Source: Dietzia sp032248695
GTDB lineage: Bacteria > Actinomycetota > Actinomycetes > Mycobacteriales > Mycobacteriaceae
Length of the DNA stretch: 64,000 bases
Assembly (NCBI RefSeq): GCF_032248695.1
Contig: NZ_JAVHXC010000007.1
Location: 1 to 64,000, forward strand
Reading direction: 5' to 3'
The notes below the pieces were generated by a model. It was not told the DNA's origin, ran no database searches, and saw nothing but the letters and a program-made list of their open reading frames with translations. Below, piece after piece: positions 40,163-49,543 of this stretch; the first letter of the stretch is position 1; the number at the start of each line of letters is the position of its first letter. The position numbers and the translations under genes were made by a program.

Positions 40163-41623
40163 ATGCGACTGACCGTGTTCGGGACCGGGTACCTCGGCGC
40201 CACCCACGCCGCCTGCATGGCCGAGCTGGGCCACGAGGTGTTGGGGGTGGACGTCGACGAGGCGAAGATCGAGCGGCTGCGCCGTGGCGAGGTGCCGTTC
40301 TACGAGCCGGGTCTGCCGGAGATCCTGGCGCGGCACGTGGAGTCGGGGCGGTTGCGGTTCACCACCGACTACGCCGAGGCCGCCGGGTTCGCGGACCTGC
40401 ATTTCATCGGGGTCGGCACGCCGCAGCGCAAGGGCGAGTTCGGCGCCGACACCTCGTATGTGGAGGACGTGGTCGCGCGCCTGGTGCCGCTGCTGACCGC
40501 CGATGCGGTGTTGGTGGGCAAGTCCACGGTCCCGGTGGGGACGGCGGCCCGGCTGCAGGGCATCGCGGACTGGCACGCGACCGACGGGGTGCGGGTGGAG
40601 GTCGTGTGGAACCCGGAGTTCCTGCGCGAGGGGTTCGCGGTGGCCGACACCCTGACGCCGGACCGGATCGTTATCGGTCTGCCCGGTGGGCCGGACGAGC
40701 AGGGGCCCGCCCGCGAGCTGGTCGAGCAGGCCTACGCGCCGATCCTCGAGTCGGACCCGTGCCCGGTGATCGTGACGGACCTGGCGACCTCCGAGCTGGT
40801 CAAGGTCAGTGCGAACGCGTTCCTGGCGACCAAGATCAGTTTCATCAACGCCGTGTCGGAGGTGTGCGAGGCGGCCGGCGCGGACGTGACGGTGTTGGCC
40901 GATGCGATCGGGATGGACCCGCGCATCGGGCGGCGGTTCCTGAACGCCGGCCTGGGGTTCGGTGGGGGCTGCCTGCCCAAGGACATCCGGGCGTTCATGG
41001 CGCGCGCCGGGGAGCTGGGCGCCGATGAGGCGATGACGTTCCTGCGGGAGGTCGACTCGATCAACATGCGCCGGCGCGAGCGGATGGTGGACCTGACCGT
41101 CCAGGCGTGCGGCGGCACGGTGATCGGCAAGACCGTCGCGGTGCTGGGGGCGGCGTTCAAGCCGAACTCGGACGACGTGCGTGACTCGCCCGCGTTGAAC
41201 GTGGCGGGGATGCTCTCGCTCAAGGGCGCCAGCGCGGTGGTGTACGACCCGCAGGCGCTGGACAACGCGCGGGCCCTGTTCCCGACCCTGACCTACGCCG
41301 GGTCCGCCCTGGCCGCGTGTGAGGGCGCGGACGTGGTGCTGGTGGCCACCGAGTGGGCCGAGTTCGTCGAGCTCGACCCGCCCGCGGTCGCCGGCGTGGC
41401 GCGGGGCCGGATCCTGCTGGACGGGCGCAACTGCATGCCCGCCGACCGCTGGCGCGCCGCGGGCTGGACCTACCGCGCCCTCGGACGCGGGGTCCCCGCG
41501 GTCGCCGCGCCGGGTGCGGGGGCGGGTGTCGGGCCGGTCGCCGGTTCGGCCGCCGGGGCGGGCACGGAATCACCGCGGGCGGCGTTCCCGCGGGGCGCCG
41601 TGACGACCCCGCTGACGGGGTGA
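40163..41623 (+). CDS. ugd: UDP-glucose 6-dehydrogenase
   Basis: A 486-aa enzyme that oxidises UDP-glucose to UDP-glucuronate with two NAD. N-terminal NAD site FGTGYLGATHAACMAELGHEV; substrate segment WNPEFLREGFAVAD; catalytic Cys in GLGFGGGCLPKDIRAF (about 269); C-terminal UDP-binding region AAFKPNSDDVRDSPAL. The last ~45 residues are an Ala/Gly-rich tail (AVAAPGAGAGVGPVAGSAAG) not needed for the fold. UDP-glucuronate feeds envelope polysaccharides. It converges on the aminotransferase gene with 13 bp between stops. Confidence 0.93.
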   Translation: MRLTVFGTGYLGATHAACMAELGHEVLGVDVDEAKIERLRRGEVPFYEPGLPEILARHVESGRLRFTTDYAEAAGFADLHFIGVGTPQRKGEFGADTSYVEDVVARLVPLLTADAVLVGKSTVPVGTAARLQGIADWHATDGVRVEVVWNPEFLREGFAVADTLTPDRIVIGLPGGPDEQGPARELVEQAYAPILESDPCPVIVTDLATSELVKVSANAFLATKISFINAVSEVCEAAGADVTVLADAIGMDPRIGRRFLNAGLGFGGGCLPKDIRAFMARAGELGADEAMTFLREVDSINMRRRERMVDLTVQACGGTVIGKTVAVLGAAFKPNSDDVRDSPALNVAGMLSLKGASAVVYDPQALDNARALFPTLTYAGSALAACEGADVVLVATEWAEFVELDPPAVAGVARGRILLDGRNCMPADRWRAAGWTYRALGRGVPAVAAPGAGAGVGPVAGSAAGAGTESPRAAFPRGAVTTPLTG

Positions 41624-41636
41624 CTCCTCGCCCGGG

Positions 41637-42890
41637 CTACTGCCGGTAGGACGCGAGGAAGTTGCCGATCCGCTCGATCGCCATCCCGAGGTCCCGCGCC
41701 GCGGGCAGGGTGACCACGCGGAAGTGGTCCGGGTCCGGCCAGTTGAAGCCCGTGCCCTGGGTGACGAGGATCCGCTCACGCTCGAGCAGGTCCAGAGCGA
41801 ACAGGCGGTCGTCGTGGATCTCGTGGACGTTCGGGTCGAGACGGGGGAAGGCGTAGAGGGCGCCCATCGGCCGGACGCAGCTCACGCCGGGGATCGAGTT
41901 CAGCTTCTCCCACGCGATGCCGCGCTGCTCGTGTAGCCGCCCGCCGGGCTCGATCAGCTCGTTGATCGACTGATAGCCGCCCAGCGCCACCTGGATGGCG
42001 TGCTGCGCCGGCACATTCGGACACAGCCGGGTCGAGGCCAGCAGTTCGAGCCCCTCGAGGAACCCGGCGGCGTGCGCCTTGGGCCCGGTGATCGCGACCC
42101 AGCCGGCCCGGTACCCGGCCACCCGGTACGTCTTGGACAGGCCGTTGAACGTGAGCACCAGCAGGTCGTGTGCCAGCGTGGCGATCGACGTGTGCTGGGC
42201 CTCGTCGTAGACGATCCGGTCGTAGATCTCGTCGGCCAGGATGAGCAGGCTGTGCTCGCGCGCCAGGTCGACGATCCCCTGCAGGACCTCGCGCGAGTAG
42301 ACCGCCCCGGTCGGGTTGTTGGGGTTGATCACCACGATCGCCTTGGTGCGCGGGGTGATCTTCGAGGCGATGTCCTCCAGCGACGGGTTCCAGTCGTTGT
42401 CCTCGTCCGCGAGGTAGTGGACGGGCTTGCCTCCCGCGAGCGACGTCATGGCGGTCCACAGCGGGTAGTCCGGGGCCGGGATGAGGACCTCGTCGCCGTC
42501 GTCGAGGAGCGCCTGCATGGTCATGGTGATGAGCTCGGACACGCCGTTGCCCAGGTAGATGTCCTCCACGTCGAGGTGGGGGAAGTCGGGGACGAGCTCA
42601 TAGCGCGTGAAGATGGCGCGGCGGGCCGAGAGGATCCCCTTGGACTCCGAGTAGCCCTGGGCGTGGGGGAGCGCGGCGATCATGTCGCGCATGATCACGT
42701 CCGGCGCCTCGAACCCGAACGGCGCGGGGTTGCCGATGTTGAGCTTGAGGATGCGGTGACCCTCCGCCTCGAGCTGGTTGGCCCGGGCGAGCACGGGCCC
42801 GCGGATCTCGTACAGGACGTCCTTGAGCTTGGAGGACTGGTCGAGCGTGCGCGGCTGGCGGAGCGTGCGTCCCGTGGTCTCAGGGGTCAT
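41637..42890 (-). CDS. PLP-dependent aminotransferase (AlaA-like)
   Basis: A 417-aa class I/II aminotransferase. The PLP lysine lies in FNGLSKTYRVAGYRAGW (about 250) and the cofactor Asn/Asp region in VVINPNNPTGAVYS and ILADEIYDRIVY. LNIGNPAPFGFEAPD at the N-terminus and the SKTYRVAGYR signature are those of AlaA-type enzymes that transfer amino groups between alanine and glutamate, so alanine synthesis is the best guess. ATG 42890 has GGCAGG upstream. Confidence 0.9.
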   Translation of the reverse strand: MTPETTGRTLRQPRTLDQSSKLKDVLYEIRGPVLARANQLEAEGHRILKLNIGNPAPFGFEAPDVIMRDMIAALPHAQGYSESKGILSARRAIFTRYELVPDFPHLDVEDIYLGNGVSELITMTMQALLDDGDEVLIPAPDYPLWTAMTSLAGGKPVHYLADEDNDWNPSLEDIASKITPRTKAIVVINPNNPTGAVYSREVLQGIVDLAREHSLLILADEIYDRIVYDEAQHTSIATLAHDLLVLTFNGLSKTYRVAGYRAGWVAITGPKAHAAGFLEGLELLASTRLCPNVPAQHAIQVALGGYQSINELIEPGGRLHEQRGIAWEKLNSIPGVSCVRPMGALYAFPRLDPNVHEIHDDRLFALDLLERERILVTQGTGFNWPDPDHFRVVTLPAARDLGMAIERIGNFLASYRQ

Positions 42891-42941
42891 ACCTGCCGAT
42901 TGTGCCACCCGCCTCCTCGTGCCCGGCGCCACATGCCCTGT

Positions 42942-42979
42942 CGGAGGAGGAGTCGTCGGTCGGAGGAGGAGTCGTCGGT
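42942..42979. repeat. Two 19-bp direct repeats
   Basis: CGGAGGAGGAGTCGTCGGT is repeated exactly twice in the spacer between the aminotransferase promoter side and the end of the GAF regulator gene. Confidence 0.9.
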
Positions 42980-42998
42980 CGTAGGCGGATCGCTGCGG

Positions 42999-44090
42999 TC
43001 AGATCCCGTACCGGAGGTCGATGATCGCCGGGATCTCGGAGTCCGGAAGAAGGTCATCGGGATGTTCCACAGAGAGGTAGTCAACGCACTCGCGCTCGCG
43101 CGGACACAGTGAGTAAGGTTGCGAGTCGATCGACAGCCCGGTGAGTTGACGTAGCCGACGAACCTCGCCTCGCACCGTGGTGGTGGCGGACGGGTCCTCG
43201 TAGAGGGCTTCAGACAGCGCCCGCGCAGACCACGCCTCGCGGGAGGCCAACAGGGCGAGCAGTTCCGCCCGGCGCGGCGTGAGCGGGATCGAGGTTCCGT
43301 CCGCCCGAATCACAGCCGGTTTCCACCCCAGAAGCCGGATCGAGGTGACGGCGCTGGCGTGAGCGGTCCGATCATGGCCCGGGTCTCGGCCTGGGGTGCC
43401 GGCGTAGCTCGCCTCGGTACGACTGTCGGAGTCGAATGGCGAAGGCAGCGCGGCGAGGAGGGACTCGGCCAGCCGCGTTCCGCAGCGCACCAGCGCGGCG
43501 GTCTCAGCGGACGAGTAGCGCAACGGGTGGGACACGTCGAGGACTCCGACGATGCGGCCCCGAGAGTTCCGGATTGGGCTTGCCGTGCAGGTCCATCCAT
43601 GGTGGGCGCGGACGAAGTGCTCACCGGCCGTGGCATGGGCGAGAGTGCCGGCTTCCAGTGCCAGCGAGATGCCGTTGGTGCCGATGCTCTTCTCGGACCA
43701 GTCCGCGCCCTCCACGAAGGCGATCGAGTCCGCCCGGCGTAACACCTGCGCGTTGCCCGCGCGCCACAGCACACGACCTCGCGTATCGGAGACGACGACG
43801 AGGTGTCGCCCGGCGGCCGAGGTGTCCGCTACCGACGCCACGACATCTGCCGCGACCCGGTGCAGCGGCGTCTGACCTCGTGCGTGCGCGATCTCCTCGC
43901 GGGACAGAACGCTGGAGGGCGCCTGCTGGTCCGGGGAGATTCCCGCGGCCCCACTACGACGCCATGCGCGCAGGATCCGTGAGTCCAGCGTGCTGGTCGT
44001 GCCGCCGGCCAGCGCTATCTCATGAGCCTCGATCGAACGGGCCGCAAAGGTCCCTGGGTCAGAGAACCGCAACGCCGAGTGCAACGACAT
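42999..44090 (-). CDS. GAF-domain transcriptional regulator
   Basis: A 363-aa regulator. The GAF-like sensor (about 85-205) contains HLVVVSDTRGRVLWRAG, ADSIAFVEGADWSEKSIGTNG and GWTCTASPIRNSRGRIVGVLDVSHPLRY, as in AcoR/GAF regulators, but there is no sigma-54 AAA+ module. The C-terminal part (about 260-340) is a compact winged-helix-like region (TPRRAELLALLASREAWSARALSEALY). ATG 44090 has GGGGG upstream. It is divergent from the FMO gene by 69 bp, so it most likely controls that gene. Base use is less GC-rich than in neighbours. Confidence 0.8.
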   Translation of the reverse strand: MSLHSALRFSDPGTFAARSIEAHEIALAGGTTSTLDSRILRAWRRSGAAGISPDQQAPSSVLSREEIAHARGQTPLHRVAADVVASVADTSAAGRHLVVVSDTRGRVLWRAGNAQVLRRADSIAFVEGADWSEKSIGTNGISLALEAGTLAHATAGEHFVRAHHGWTCTASPIRNSRGRIVGVLDVSHPLRYSSAETAALVRCGTRLAESLLAALPSPFDSDSRTEASYAGTPGRDPGHDRTAHASAVTSIRLLGWKPAVIRADGTSIPLTPRRAELLALLASREAWSARALSEALYEDPSATTTVRGEVRRLRQLTGLSIDSQPYSLCPRERECVDYLSVEHPDDLLPDSEIPAIIDLRYGI

Positions 44091-44159
44091 TGCCACCCCC
44101 TTGGGGAGAAAGTGTGATCTGCGTCATGAAAAACGCTACAGCAGAGCGAAGGAGTGGAG

Positions 44160-45983
44160 ATGACCCATACGGCGGAAACGTACGCGCAGGCTGGCGATGC
44201 GAACGCAGACCAGATGGTGGAGACGTGGCTGAACGAGTTCGGTGCGGCGCTGAGCGCGGGTGACACGGAGCGAGCGGCCGAGCTGTTCGAGGCCGACGGA
44301 TGCTGGCGGGACTTCGTGTCCTTCACTTGGAACATCCGCACGCTCGAAGGCCGGGACGAGATCCGGGAGATGCTTGATGCCCAGCTCACCGCAGTCTCGC
44401 CCTCGAGTTGGACTCTCGACGAGCCCGCGACCACAGCCGACCATGTGGCCGAGGCGTGGATCCGTTTCGAGACCGCGTCGGGTCGCGGCTGGGGCCATCT
44501 CAGGCTGCGCAACGGCCGTGCCTGGACTCTGCTCACCACGCTGCAAGAACTCAAAGGGCACGAGGAGAAGAAGGGCCGCGACCGCGACAAGGGCGTCGAG
44601 CACGTCATCACGCGCGGCCGCCGGACATGGCTCGAGCAGAAGGCCGATCGGCAGGAGAATCTCGGCTACACCGAGCAGCCCTACGCGGTGATCATCGGGG
44701 GCGGCCAGGGCGGGATCGGGCTTGCGGCCCGACTCAAGCGGCTGGGCGTACCCACGATCGTCATCGAGAAAAACGAACGCGCCGGGGATTCGTGGCGCAA
44801 GCGCTACAAGTCGCTGCACCTGCACGATCCGGTCTGGTACGACCATCTGCCCTACATCCCGTTCCCGGACGACTGGCCGGTCTTCCCCGCTAAGGACAAG
44901 GTCGGGGACTGGCTCGAGCACTACACCGCGATCATGGACCTCGACTACTGGTCGGGCACGGAGTGCCTGGGGGCCGAGTTCGATGAGGCGACGTCGACCT
45001 GGCGGGTTCGGGTCGATCGGAATGGCGAGAAAGTCGAGCTCAGGCCAACCCAGCTCATCTTCGCGCTCGGGGTGTCCGGCTACCCCAACATCCCGCGCTT
45101 CGAGGGCGCGGAGGACTTCACAGGAGAGCAGTGGCACTCGTCGGAGTTCACTGGCGAAGGTGATGTCGCGGGCAAGCGAGCCGTGGTGATCGGCTCTAAC
45201 AACTCCGCCCATGACATCTGTGCCGCGCTGTGGGATCACGGCGCCGAGGTGACGATGGTGCAGCGCTCGTCCACTCATATTTCCCGGAGTGAATCGCTGA
45301 TGTCGTTGGCTCTTGGCCCGCTCTACTCTGAGGAGGCGCTCGAGGCCGGGGTGACCACTGAAAAGGCGGACATGTTGTTTGCCTCCTGGCCGTACCGGCT
45401 GCTCCCCGGCGCACAGATCCCCGTCTACGAGCAGATGGCCGAGCAGGATTCCGAGTTCTACGACAAGCTTCGCGCTGTCGGGTTCGACCTGGATTTCGGC
45501 GAGGACGGGTCAGGGCTTTTCCTGAAGTACCTGCGACGCGGGTCGGGGTACTACATCGACGTCGGCGCCAGCCAGTTGCTGATCGACGGCGAGGTGGCCC
45601 TGGAGCGAGGGCAGGTGTCACGAATCCTGCCCGACGGGGTCGAACTCGACGGCGAGCGCGTGCTGCCCGCAGACCTCATCGTCTACGCCACCGGGTATGG
45701 CTCGATGAACCAGTGGCTTGTGGACCTCGTGTCCCAGGAAGTCGCGGATCGGGTGGGCAAGGTGTGGGGCTACGGCTCTGACACCACCCGTGATCCAGGG
45801 CCGTGGGAGGGCGAGCTCCGCAACATGTGGAAGCCGACCAACGTCGACCAACTGTGGATCCACGGTGGCAACCTGCACCAGTCGCGGCACTACTCCAAGT
45901 ACCTCGCGCTGCAACTCAAGGCTCGGATGGAGGGCCTCGACACTCCGGTGTACCGGGTCCAGGAGACGTACCACACATGCTGA
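44160..45983 (+). CDS. NTF2-like / flavin monooxygenase fusion
   Basis: A 607-aa protein with two parts. Residues 1-155 form a SnoaL/NTF2-like domain (MVETWLNEFGAALSAGDTERAAELFE). Residues 170-600 form an FMO-type monooxygenase: FAD site VIIGGGQGGIGLAARLKRLGV, NADPH site VVIGSNNSAHDICAAL, the linker FTGEQWHSSEF resembling the FMO motif, and IVYATGYGSMNQW at the end. It should hydroxylate or Baeyer-Villiger-oxidise an organic compound with NADPH and O2; the substrate is unknown. ATG 44160 follows GAAGGAG. Codons such as TCT, CTT and GAT are more frequent than in nearby genes, hinting at horizontal origin. It is paired with the divergent GAF regulator. Confidence 0.88.
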   Translation: MTHTAETYAQAGDANADQMVETWLNEFGAALSAGDTERAAELFEADGCWRDFVSFTWNIRTLEGRDEIREMLDAQLTAVSPSSWTLDEPATTADHVAEAWIRFETASGRGWGHLRLRNGRAWTLLTTLQELKGHEEKKGRDRDKGVEHVITRGRRTWLEQKADRQENLGYTEQPYAVIIGGGQGGIGLAARLKRLGVPTIVIEKNERAGDSWRKRYKSLHLHDPVWYDHLPYIPFPDDWPVFPAKDKVGDWLEHYTAIMDLDYWSGTECLGAEFDEATSTWRVRVDRNGEKVELRPTQLIFALGVSGYPNIPRFEGAEDFTGEQWHSSEFTGEGDVAGKRAVVIGSNNSAHDICAALWDHGAEVTMVQRSSTHISRSESLMSLALGPLYSEEALEAGVTTEKADMLFASWPYRLLPGAQIPVYEQMAEQDSEFYDKLRAVGFDLDFGEDGSGLFLKYLRRGSGYYIDVGASQLLIDGEVALERGQVSRILPDGVELDGERVLPADLIVYATGYGSMNQWLVDLVSQEVADRVGKVWGYGSDTTRDPGPWEGELRNMWKPTNVDQLWIHGGNLHQSRHYSKYLALQLKARMEGLDTPVYRVQETYHTC

Positions 45984-46019
45984 CCGGTAGTTGGTCTCTT
46001 CCGCGCGAGGCGAAATAGA

Positions 46020-46057
46020 CCGCGGCCCGTGATCAGCGCTGTGATCACGGGCCGCGG
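46020..46057. terminator. Bidirectional terminator between convergent genes
   Basis: A perfect 16-bp stem (CCGCGGCCCGTGATCA and its complement, 6-nt loop) lies in the 89-bp gap between the FMO stop and the Fe-S reductase stop. It can serve both directions. Confidence 0.8.
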
Positions 46058-46072
46058 TGGCTTCCGGCTGGG

Positions 46073-49000
46073 TCAGCCCAGGGACAGGCCGTAGCCGCCG
46101 GACTTCTTCGCCTTGGGGATGGCACCGCCCGTGGTGGGCGCCGACGCCTCGGCACCGGAGTCGGTGCTCTGGCCCTCGGCCTTGTCGGCCGTCGATGCCT
46201 CGGTCGCGGACGCCTCGGTCGCCTCGGTCGCCTCGGCAGGCGCGTCCGCGGCAGCCGGCGTGTCGGCAGCGGGGGTCGCGTCAGCTGGTGCAGCGGCCGG
46301 GGCCTGCGCGTCAGCCGGGGACTTCGCGGCGGCCTTCGGCGCGCCGGGTGCCTTGGGCGCACCCGGGGCCTTGGCGCCGCCCTTGAGCCCGAGGCCGACC
46401 GTCGGCTTGGCCGGAGCGGTCGTCTCGGCCTCGGCGGTGGACGCGGCGTCGCCCGTCGCGGATCCGGCGGGGGCGGACTCGGCCGGAGCGGTCTGCGCCG
46501 CCGCCGACTCGCCCGCGGACGGCTCCGCGGCCGCCGCCTTGGCGCCACCGGGGGCCTTGGCCCCGCCCGGAGCCTTCGCGCCGCCGGGGGCCTTCGCCTT
46601 GCCACCGCCGAGCGTGAGCCCGCCCGACCTGGGAGCGCCGGCGCTCGCCTTGGGCGCGCCCGAGGTGGCCGGAGCCGAACCCTGGGCCGCCTCGCGCGTC
46701 TCCTCGGTGCGCTCGGCGTCCTTCACCGCGGACTGCTCCTCGACCGCGGCATCGCCACCGGCCTTCGGCGCACCCGGCGCCTTCGCGCCGCCCGGGGCCT
46801 TCGCGCCGCCCGGGGCCTTGCCGCCACCGAGCTTGAGGCCACCCGACTTGGGAGCACCCTTCGAGTCGGCGGCCGACGGCCCGGCCTCCGCGGCGCTGAC
46901 CGTGCCACCGGAACCGGCGGCCGCGACCTCCGCGCCCTCGCCCTCGTCGATGACGGCGTTGTCGGGGGCGGCCTCGGCGGTCTTCGGCTCGGCGGGAGCG
47001 GACGCTGCGGCGCGCTCGGCCTCGGCGGCGGCCTGCTCGGCCTGCTCGGCCTCCTTCTCCGCGGACGTCTTCTCGCGCTCGGGCGCCTCCAGCCACTCGG
47101 GCTGGCGCGGCTCGGGCAGGCCGCCGTCGCGGGAGACGGACTCCAGCAGCAGCTGGGCGACGTCCACGACCTCGACCTGGCCCTCGAGCTCGGTGCCGTC
47201 GGTCTGGGCCGTGGCGCCGTCGGAGAGCATCACGCGGCAGAAGGGGCAGCCCGTGGCGATCTTGGAGGGCGAGGTCGACAGTGCCTCGTCGACGCGGTCG
47301 ATGTTGATGCGCTTGCCGACCGTCTCCTCCATCCACATGCGCGCGCCACCGGCGCCACAGCACATGGACCGCTGCCCGTGACGGGGCATCTCCTTGAGGG
47401 TGACGCCCGAGCCGTCCATGAGCTCACGCGGCGCCTCGTACACCTGGTTGTGGCGGCCGAGGTAGCACGGGTCGTGGTAGGTCACGTTGCCCTCGATCGG
47501 CGCGACCGGGATGAGGCGCTTCTCCCGCACCAGGCGGTTGAGCAGCTGGGTGTGGTGGACCACCTGGTAGTCGCCACCGAGCGGCCCGTACTCGTTCTTC
47601 AGCGCGTTGAGGCAGTGGGCGCACGTCACCACGACCTTGCGGTGCGACGCGGGCACGCCGTCGAAGGCGTCGTTCATCGTCTCGATGTTCTGCTCCGCGA
47701 GCATCTGGAACAGGAACTCGTTACCCGCGCGGCGGGCCGAGTCACCGGTGCAGGTCTCGCCCTGGCCGAGCACCGCGAACTTCACGCCGGCGGTGTGGAG
47801 CAGGGTGGCGACGGCCTGCGTGGTCTTCTTGGCGCGGTCCTCGAAGGCGCCGGCGCAGCCGACCCAGAACAGGTACTCGGTGTCGCCGAAGTCCTCGACG
47901 TCCTTGCCGATCACGGGGATCTCGAAGTCGAGGGCGTTCATCCACTCGTCGCGGCCGGAGTTGTTCTGGCCCCAGGGGTTGCCCTTGTTCTCGAGGTTCT
48001 TGAACAGGCCGGCGAGCTCGGTCGGGAACTCCGACTCGATGAGCACCTGGTAGCGGCGCATGTCGATGAAGTGGTCGACGTGCTCGATGTCCACGGGGCA
48101 CTGCTCGACGCAGGCGCCACAGGTGGTGCAGGACCACAGGGCCTCCGGGTCGATGATGCCCGCGGCCGTCGGGTCCTCGGAGACGTCGGCGGTGGTGTGG
48201 CCGACGAGCGGGCGCTGCGCCTCGAGGCGGGCGGCCTCGGGGATCTTGGCGAGCCGGGCCTCGTCCGGGTTGCCGTCGGCGTCGACCAGGCCGGTCTCCT
48301 CACCCATGGTGGTCTGACCACCGGCGAGCAGGTACGGAGCCTTGGCGGTCGCGTGGTCACGCAGCGACATGATCATGAGCTTGGGGCTCAGGGGCTTGCC
48401 GGTGTTCCAGGCGGGGCACTGCTCCTGGCAGCGGCCACACTCGGTGCACGTGGTGAAGTCCAGCCAGCCCTTCCACGAGAAGTCCTCGATCGCGCCGGCG
48501 CCGAGCTTGGGCTCGAAGTCCTCGTCGGCCTCGGTGAGTTCCTCGATCTTCTCCATGGTCAGCGGGACGCCGTCCATGGTCATGGGCTTGAGGGCGCCCA
48601 GCGCGGTGCGGCCGTCGGCCTCGCGCTTGAAGTAGATGTTGAAGAACGCGGAGAAGCGGTGCCAGGCGACGCCCCAGGTGATGTTGCGGCCCACGACGTA
48701 CAGCCAGATCATGCCGGTGAGCAGCTTGACGAGCGCGAAGATCGAGACCATGAGCTCGTTCGCGGGCAGGATCGTCGAGAGCGGGCCGGAGACCCAGTCG
48801 GTGGACCAGTGCCAGTCGTACCCCTGCGCGCTCTTGAGCGAGAGCTTGCCGGCCTTGACGAAGATCATGCCGAGGCCCTCGAGGAGCACGACGGTCTCGA
48901 CGAAGTAGGCGGCCTTGCGGTCGGAGCCGACGAAGCGGTTGAGGCCGCGGCGCTGGTTGACCTGACGGATCACGATGAGCGCGAGGATGCCGACGACGGT

Positions 49001-49366
49001 GCCCAGGCCGAGGAACTCGTCGATGGCGTGGTACCAGACCTGATCGGACAGCCAGGGCCAGCCGCCGTAGGGGTTGAACGTCTGGATGTAGGCCTCGAAC
49101 CAGACGATCGATCCGAGGAGGAAGCCCACCATGACGAACCAGTGGAAGAAGCCCACCGAGCGCTTGCGCGCCATCCGGGTGTGGGCGCCCACCTCGACGA
49201 TGACATTCTTGAGACGCGGCAGGATCGGCCGGAAGCGGTCGAACCCGTCCTTCTGTCCCAGGAACAGGCCGCGCACCATGCGGTTGACGCCGCCGATGAA
49301 CGAGGCCCAGCAGAACAGACTGAGCAGGACGCCGATCGTCCCGAGAGTGATGGTCACGCCTGACAT
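46073..49366 (-). CDS. Membrane-bound Fe-S heterodisulfide-reductase-like protein with a long repetitive tail
   Basis: A 1097-aa protein. The N-terminal third has about six hydrophobic segments (first LGTIGVLLSLFCWASFIGG). Two 4Fe-4S motifs follow: CTECGRCQEQCP and CTTCGACVEQCPVDIEH. Two CCG domains are visible: EYLFWVGCAGAFEDR...CTGDSARR and YHDPCYLGRHNQVYEAP...SMCCGAGGARMWMEE. This is the arrangement of the mycobacterial Rv0338c-type Fe-S reductase, an electron-transfer protein possibly linked to lipid or quinone metabolism. Residues about 753-1097 are an extension of Ala, Gly, Pro, Lys and Glu with repeated SGGLxLGGGKAPGGAKAPG modules. The start ATG 49366 has AAAGG. The related mycobacterial protein is about 880 aa from memory, so much of the extension is extra. 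Confidence 0.9.
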   Translation of the reverse strand: MSGVTITLGTIGVLLSLFCWASFIGGVNRMVRGLFLGQKDGFDRFRPILPRLKNVIVEVGAHTRMARKRSVGFFHWFVMVGFLLGSIVWFEAYIQTFNPYGGWPWLSDQVWYHAIDEFLGLGTVVGILALIVIRQVNQRRGLNRFVGSDRKAAYFVETVVLLEGLGMIFVKAGKLSLKSAQGYDWHWSTDWVSGPLSTILPANELMVSIFALVKLLTGMIWLYVVGRNITWGVAWHRFSAFFNIYFKREADGRTALGALKPMTMDGVPLTMEKIEELTEADEDFEPKLGAGAIEDFSWKGWLDFTTCTECGRCQEQCPAWNTGKPLSPKLMIMSLRDHATAKAPYLLAGGQTTMGEETGLVDADGNPDEARLAKIPEAARLEAQRPLVGHTTADVSEDPTAAGIIDPEALWSCTTCGACVEQCPVDIEHVDHFIDMRRYQVLIESEFPTELAGLFKNLENKGNPWGQNNSGRDEWMNALDFEIPVIGKDVEDFGDTEYLFWVGCAGAFEDRAKKTTQAVATLLHTAGVKFAVLGQGETCTGDSARRAGNEFLFQMLAEQNIETMNDAFDGVPASHRKVVVTCAHCLNALKNEYGPLGGDYQVVHHTQLLNRLVREKRLIPVAPIEGNVTYHDPCYLGRHNQVYEAPRELMDGSGVTLKEMPRHGQRSMCCGAGGARMWMEETVGKRINIDRVDEALSTSPSKIATGCPFCRVMLSDGATAQTDGTELEGQVEVVDVAQLLLESVSRDGGLPEPRQPEWLEAPEREKTSAEKEAEQAEQAAAEAERAAASAPAEPKTAEAAPDNAVIDEGEGAEVAAAGSGGTVSAAEAGPSAADSKGAPKSGGLKLGGGKAPGGAKAPGGAKAPGAPKAGGDAAVEEQSAVKDAERTEETREAAQGSAPATSGAPKASAGAPRSGGLTLGGGKAKAPGGAKAPGGAKAPGGAKAAAAEPSAGESAAAQTAPAESAPAGSATGDAASTAEAETTAPAKPTVGLGLKGGAKAPGAPKAPGAPKAAAKSPADAQAPAAAPADATPAADTPAAADAPAEATEATEASATEASTADKAEGQSTDSGAEASAPTTGGAIPKAKKSGGYGLSLG
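46076..46852 (-). repeat. Low-complexity repeats encoding Gly/Leu/Lys/Ala/Pro modules
   Basis: The C-terminal coding part contains four related modules: KSGGLKLGGGKAPGGAKAPG, RSGGLTLGGGKAKAPGG, TVGLGLKGGAKAPGAPKAP and the terminal KKSGGYGLSLG, separated by acidic Ala-rich stretches. DNA copies of GGCGCGAAGGC-type units are close to identical. Confidence 0.85.
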
Positions 49367-49456
49367 GGTTCGCGGCCTTTCGTCGCACTTCTCGACGCAC
49401 GAGCACTCATAGACCCCTGTGGGCGCCCGTCGACTGTGTCGAGGTCAAAGGTAAGC

Positions 49457-49529
49457 CACGCGGGCCCCGTCTGCCGAGTTGAGGCTGCCCTTACCGGAGC
49501 AGGCTCCACTCGCAGGCGGGGCCCGCGTG
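49457..49529 (-). terminator. Hairpin after the secreted protease gene
   Basis: CACGCGGGCCCCGTCTGC (49457-49474) pairs with 49512-49529 along 18 bp with one G:U; an inner GGAGC-AG-GCTCC stem lies in the loop. It lies 14 bp downstream of the leftward protease stop and upstream of the Fe-S gene. Confidence 0.65.
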
Positions 49530-49543
49530 TGCTGTGGTGATGG

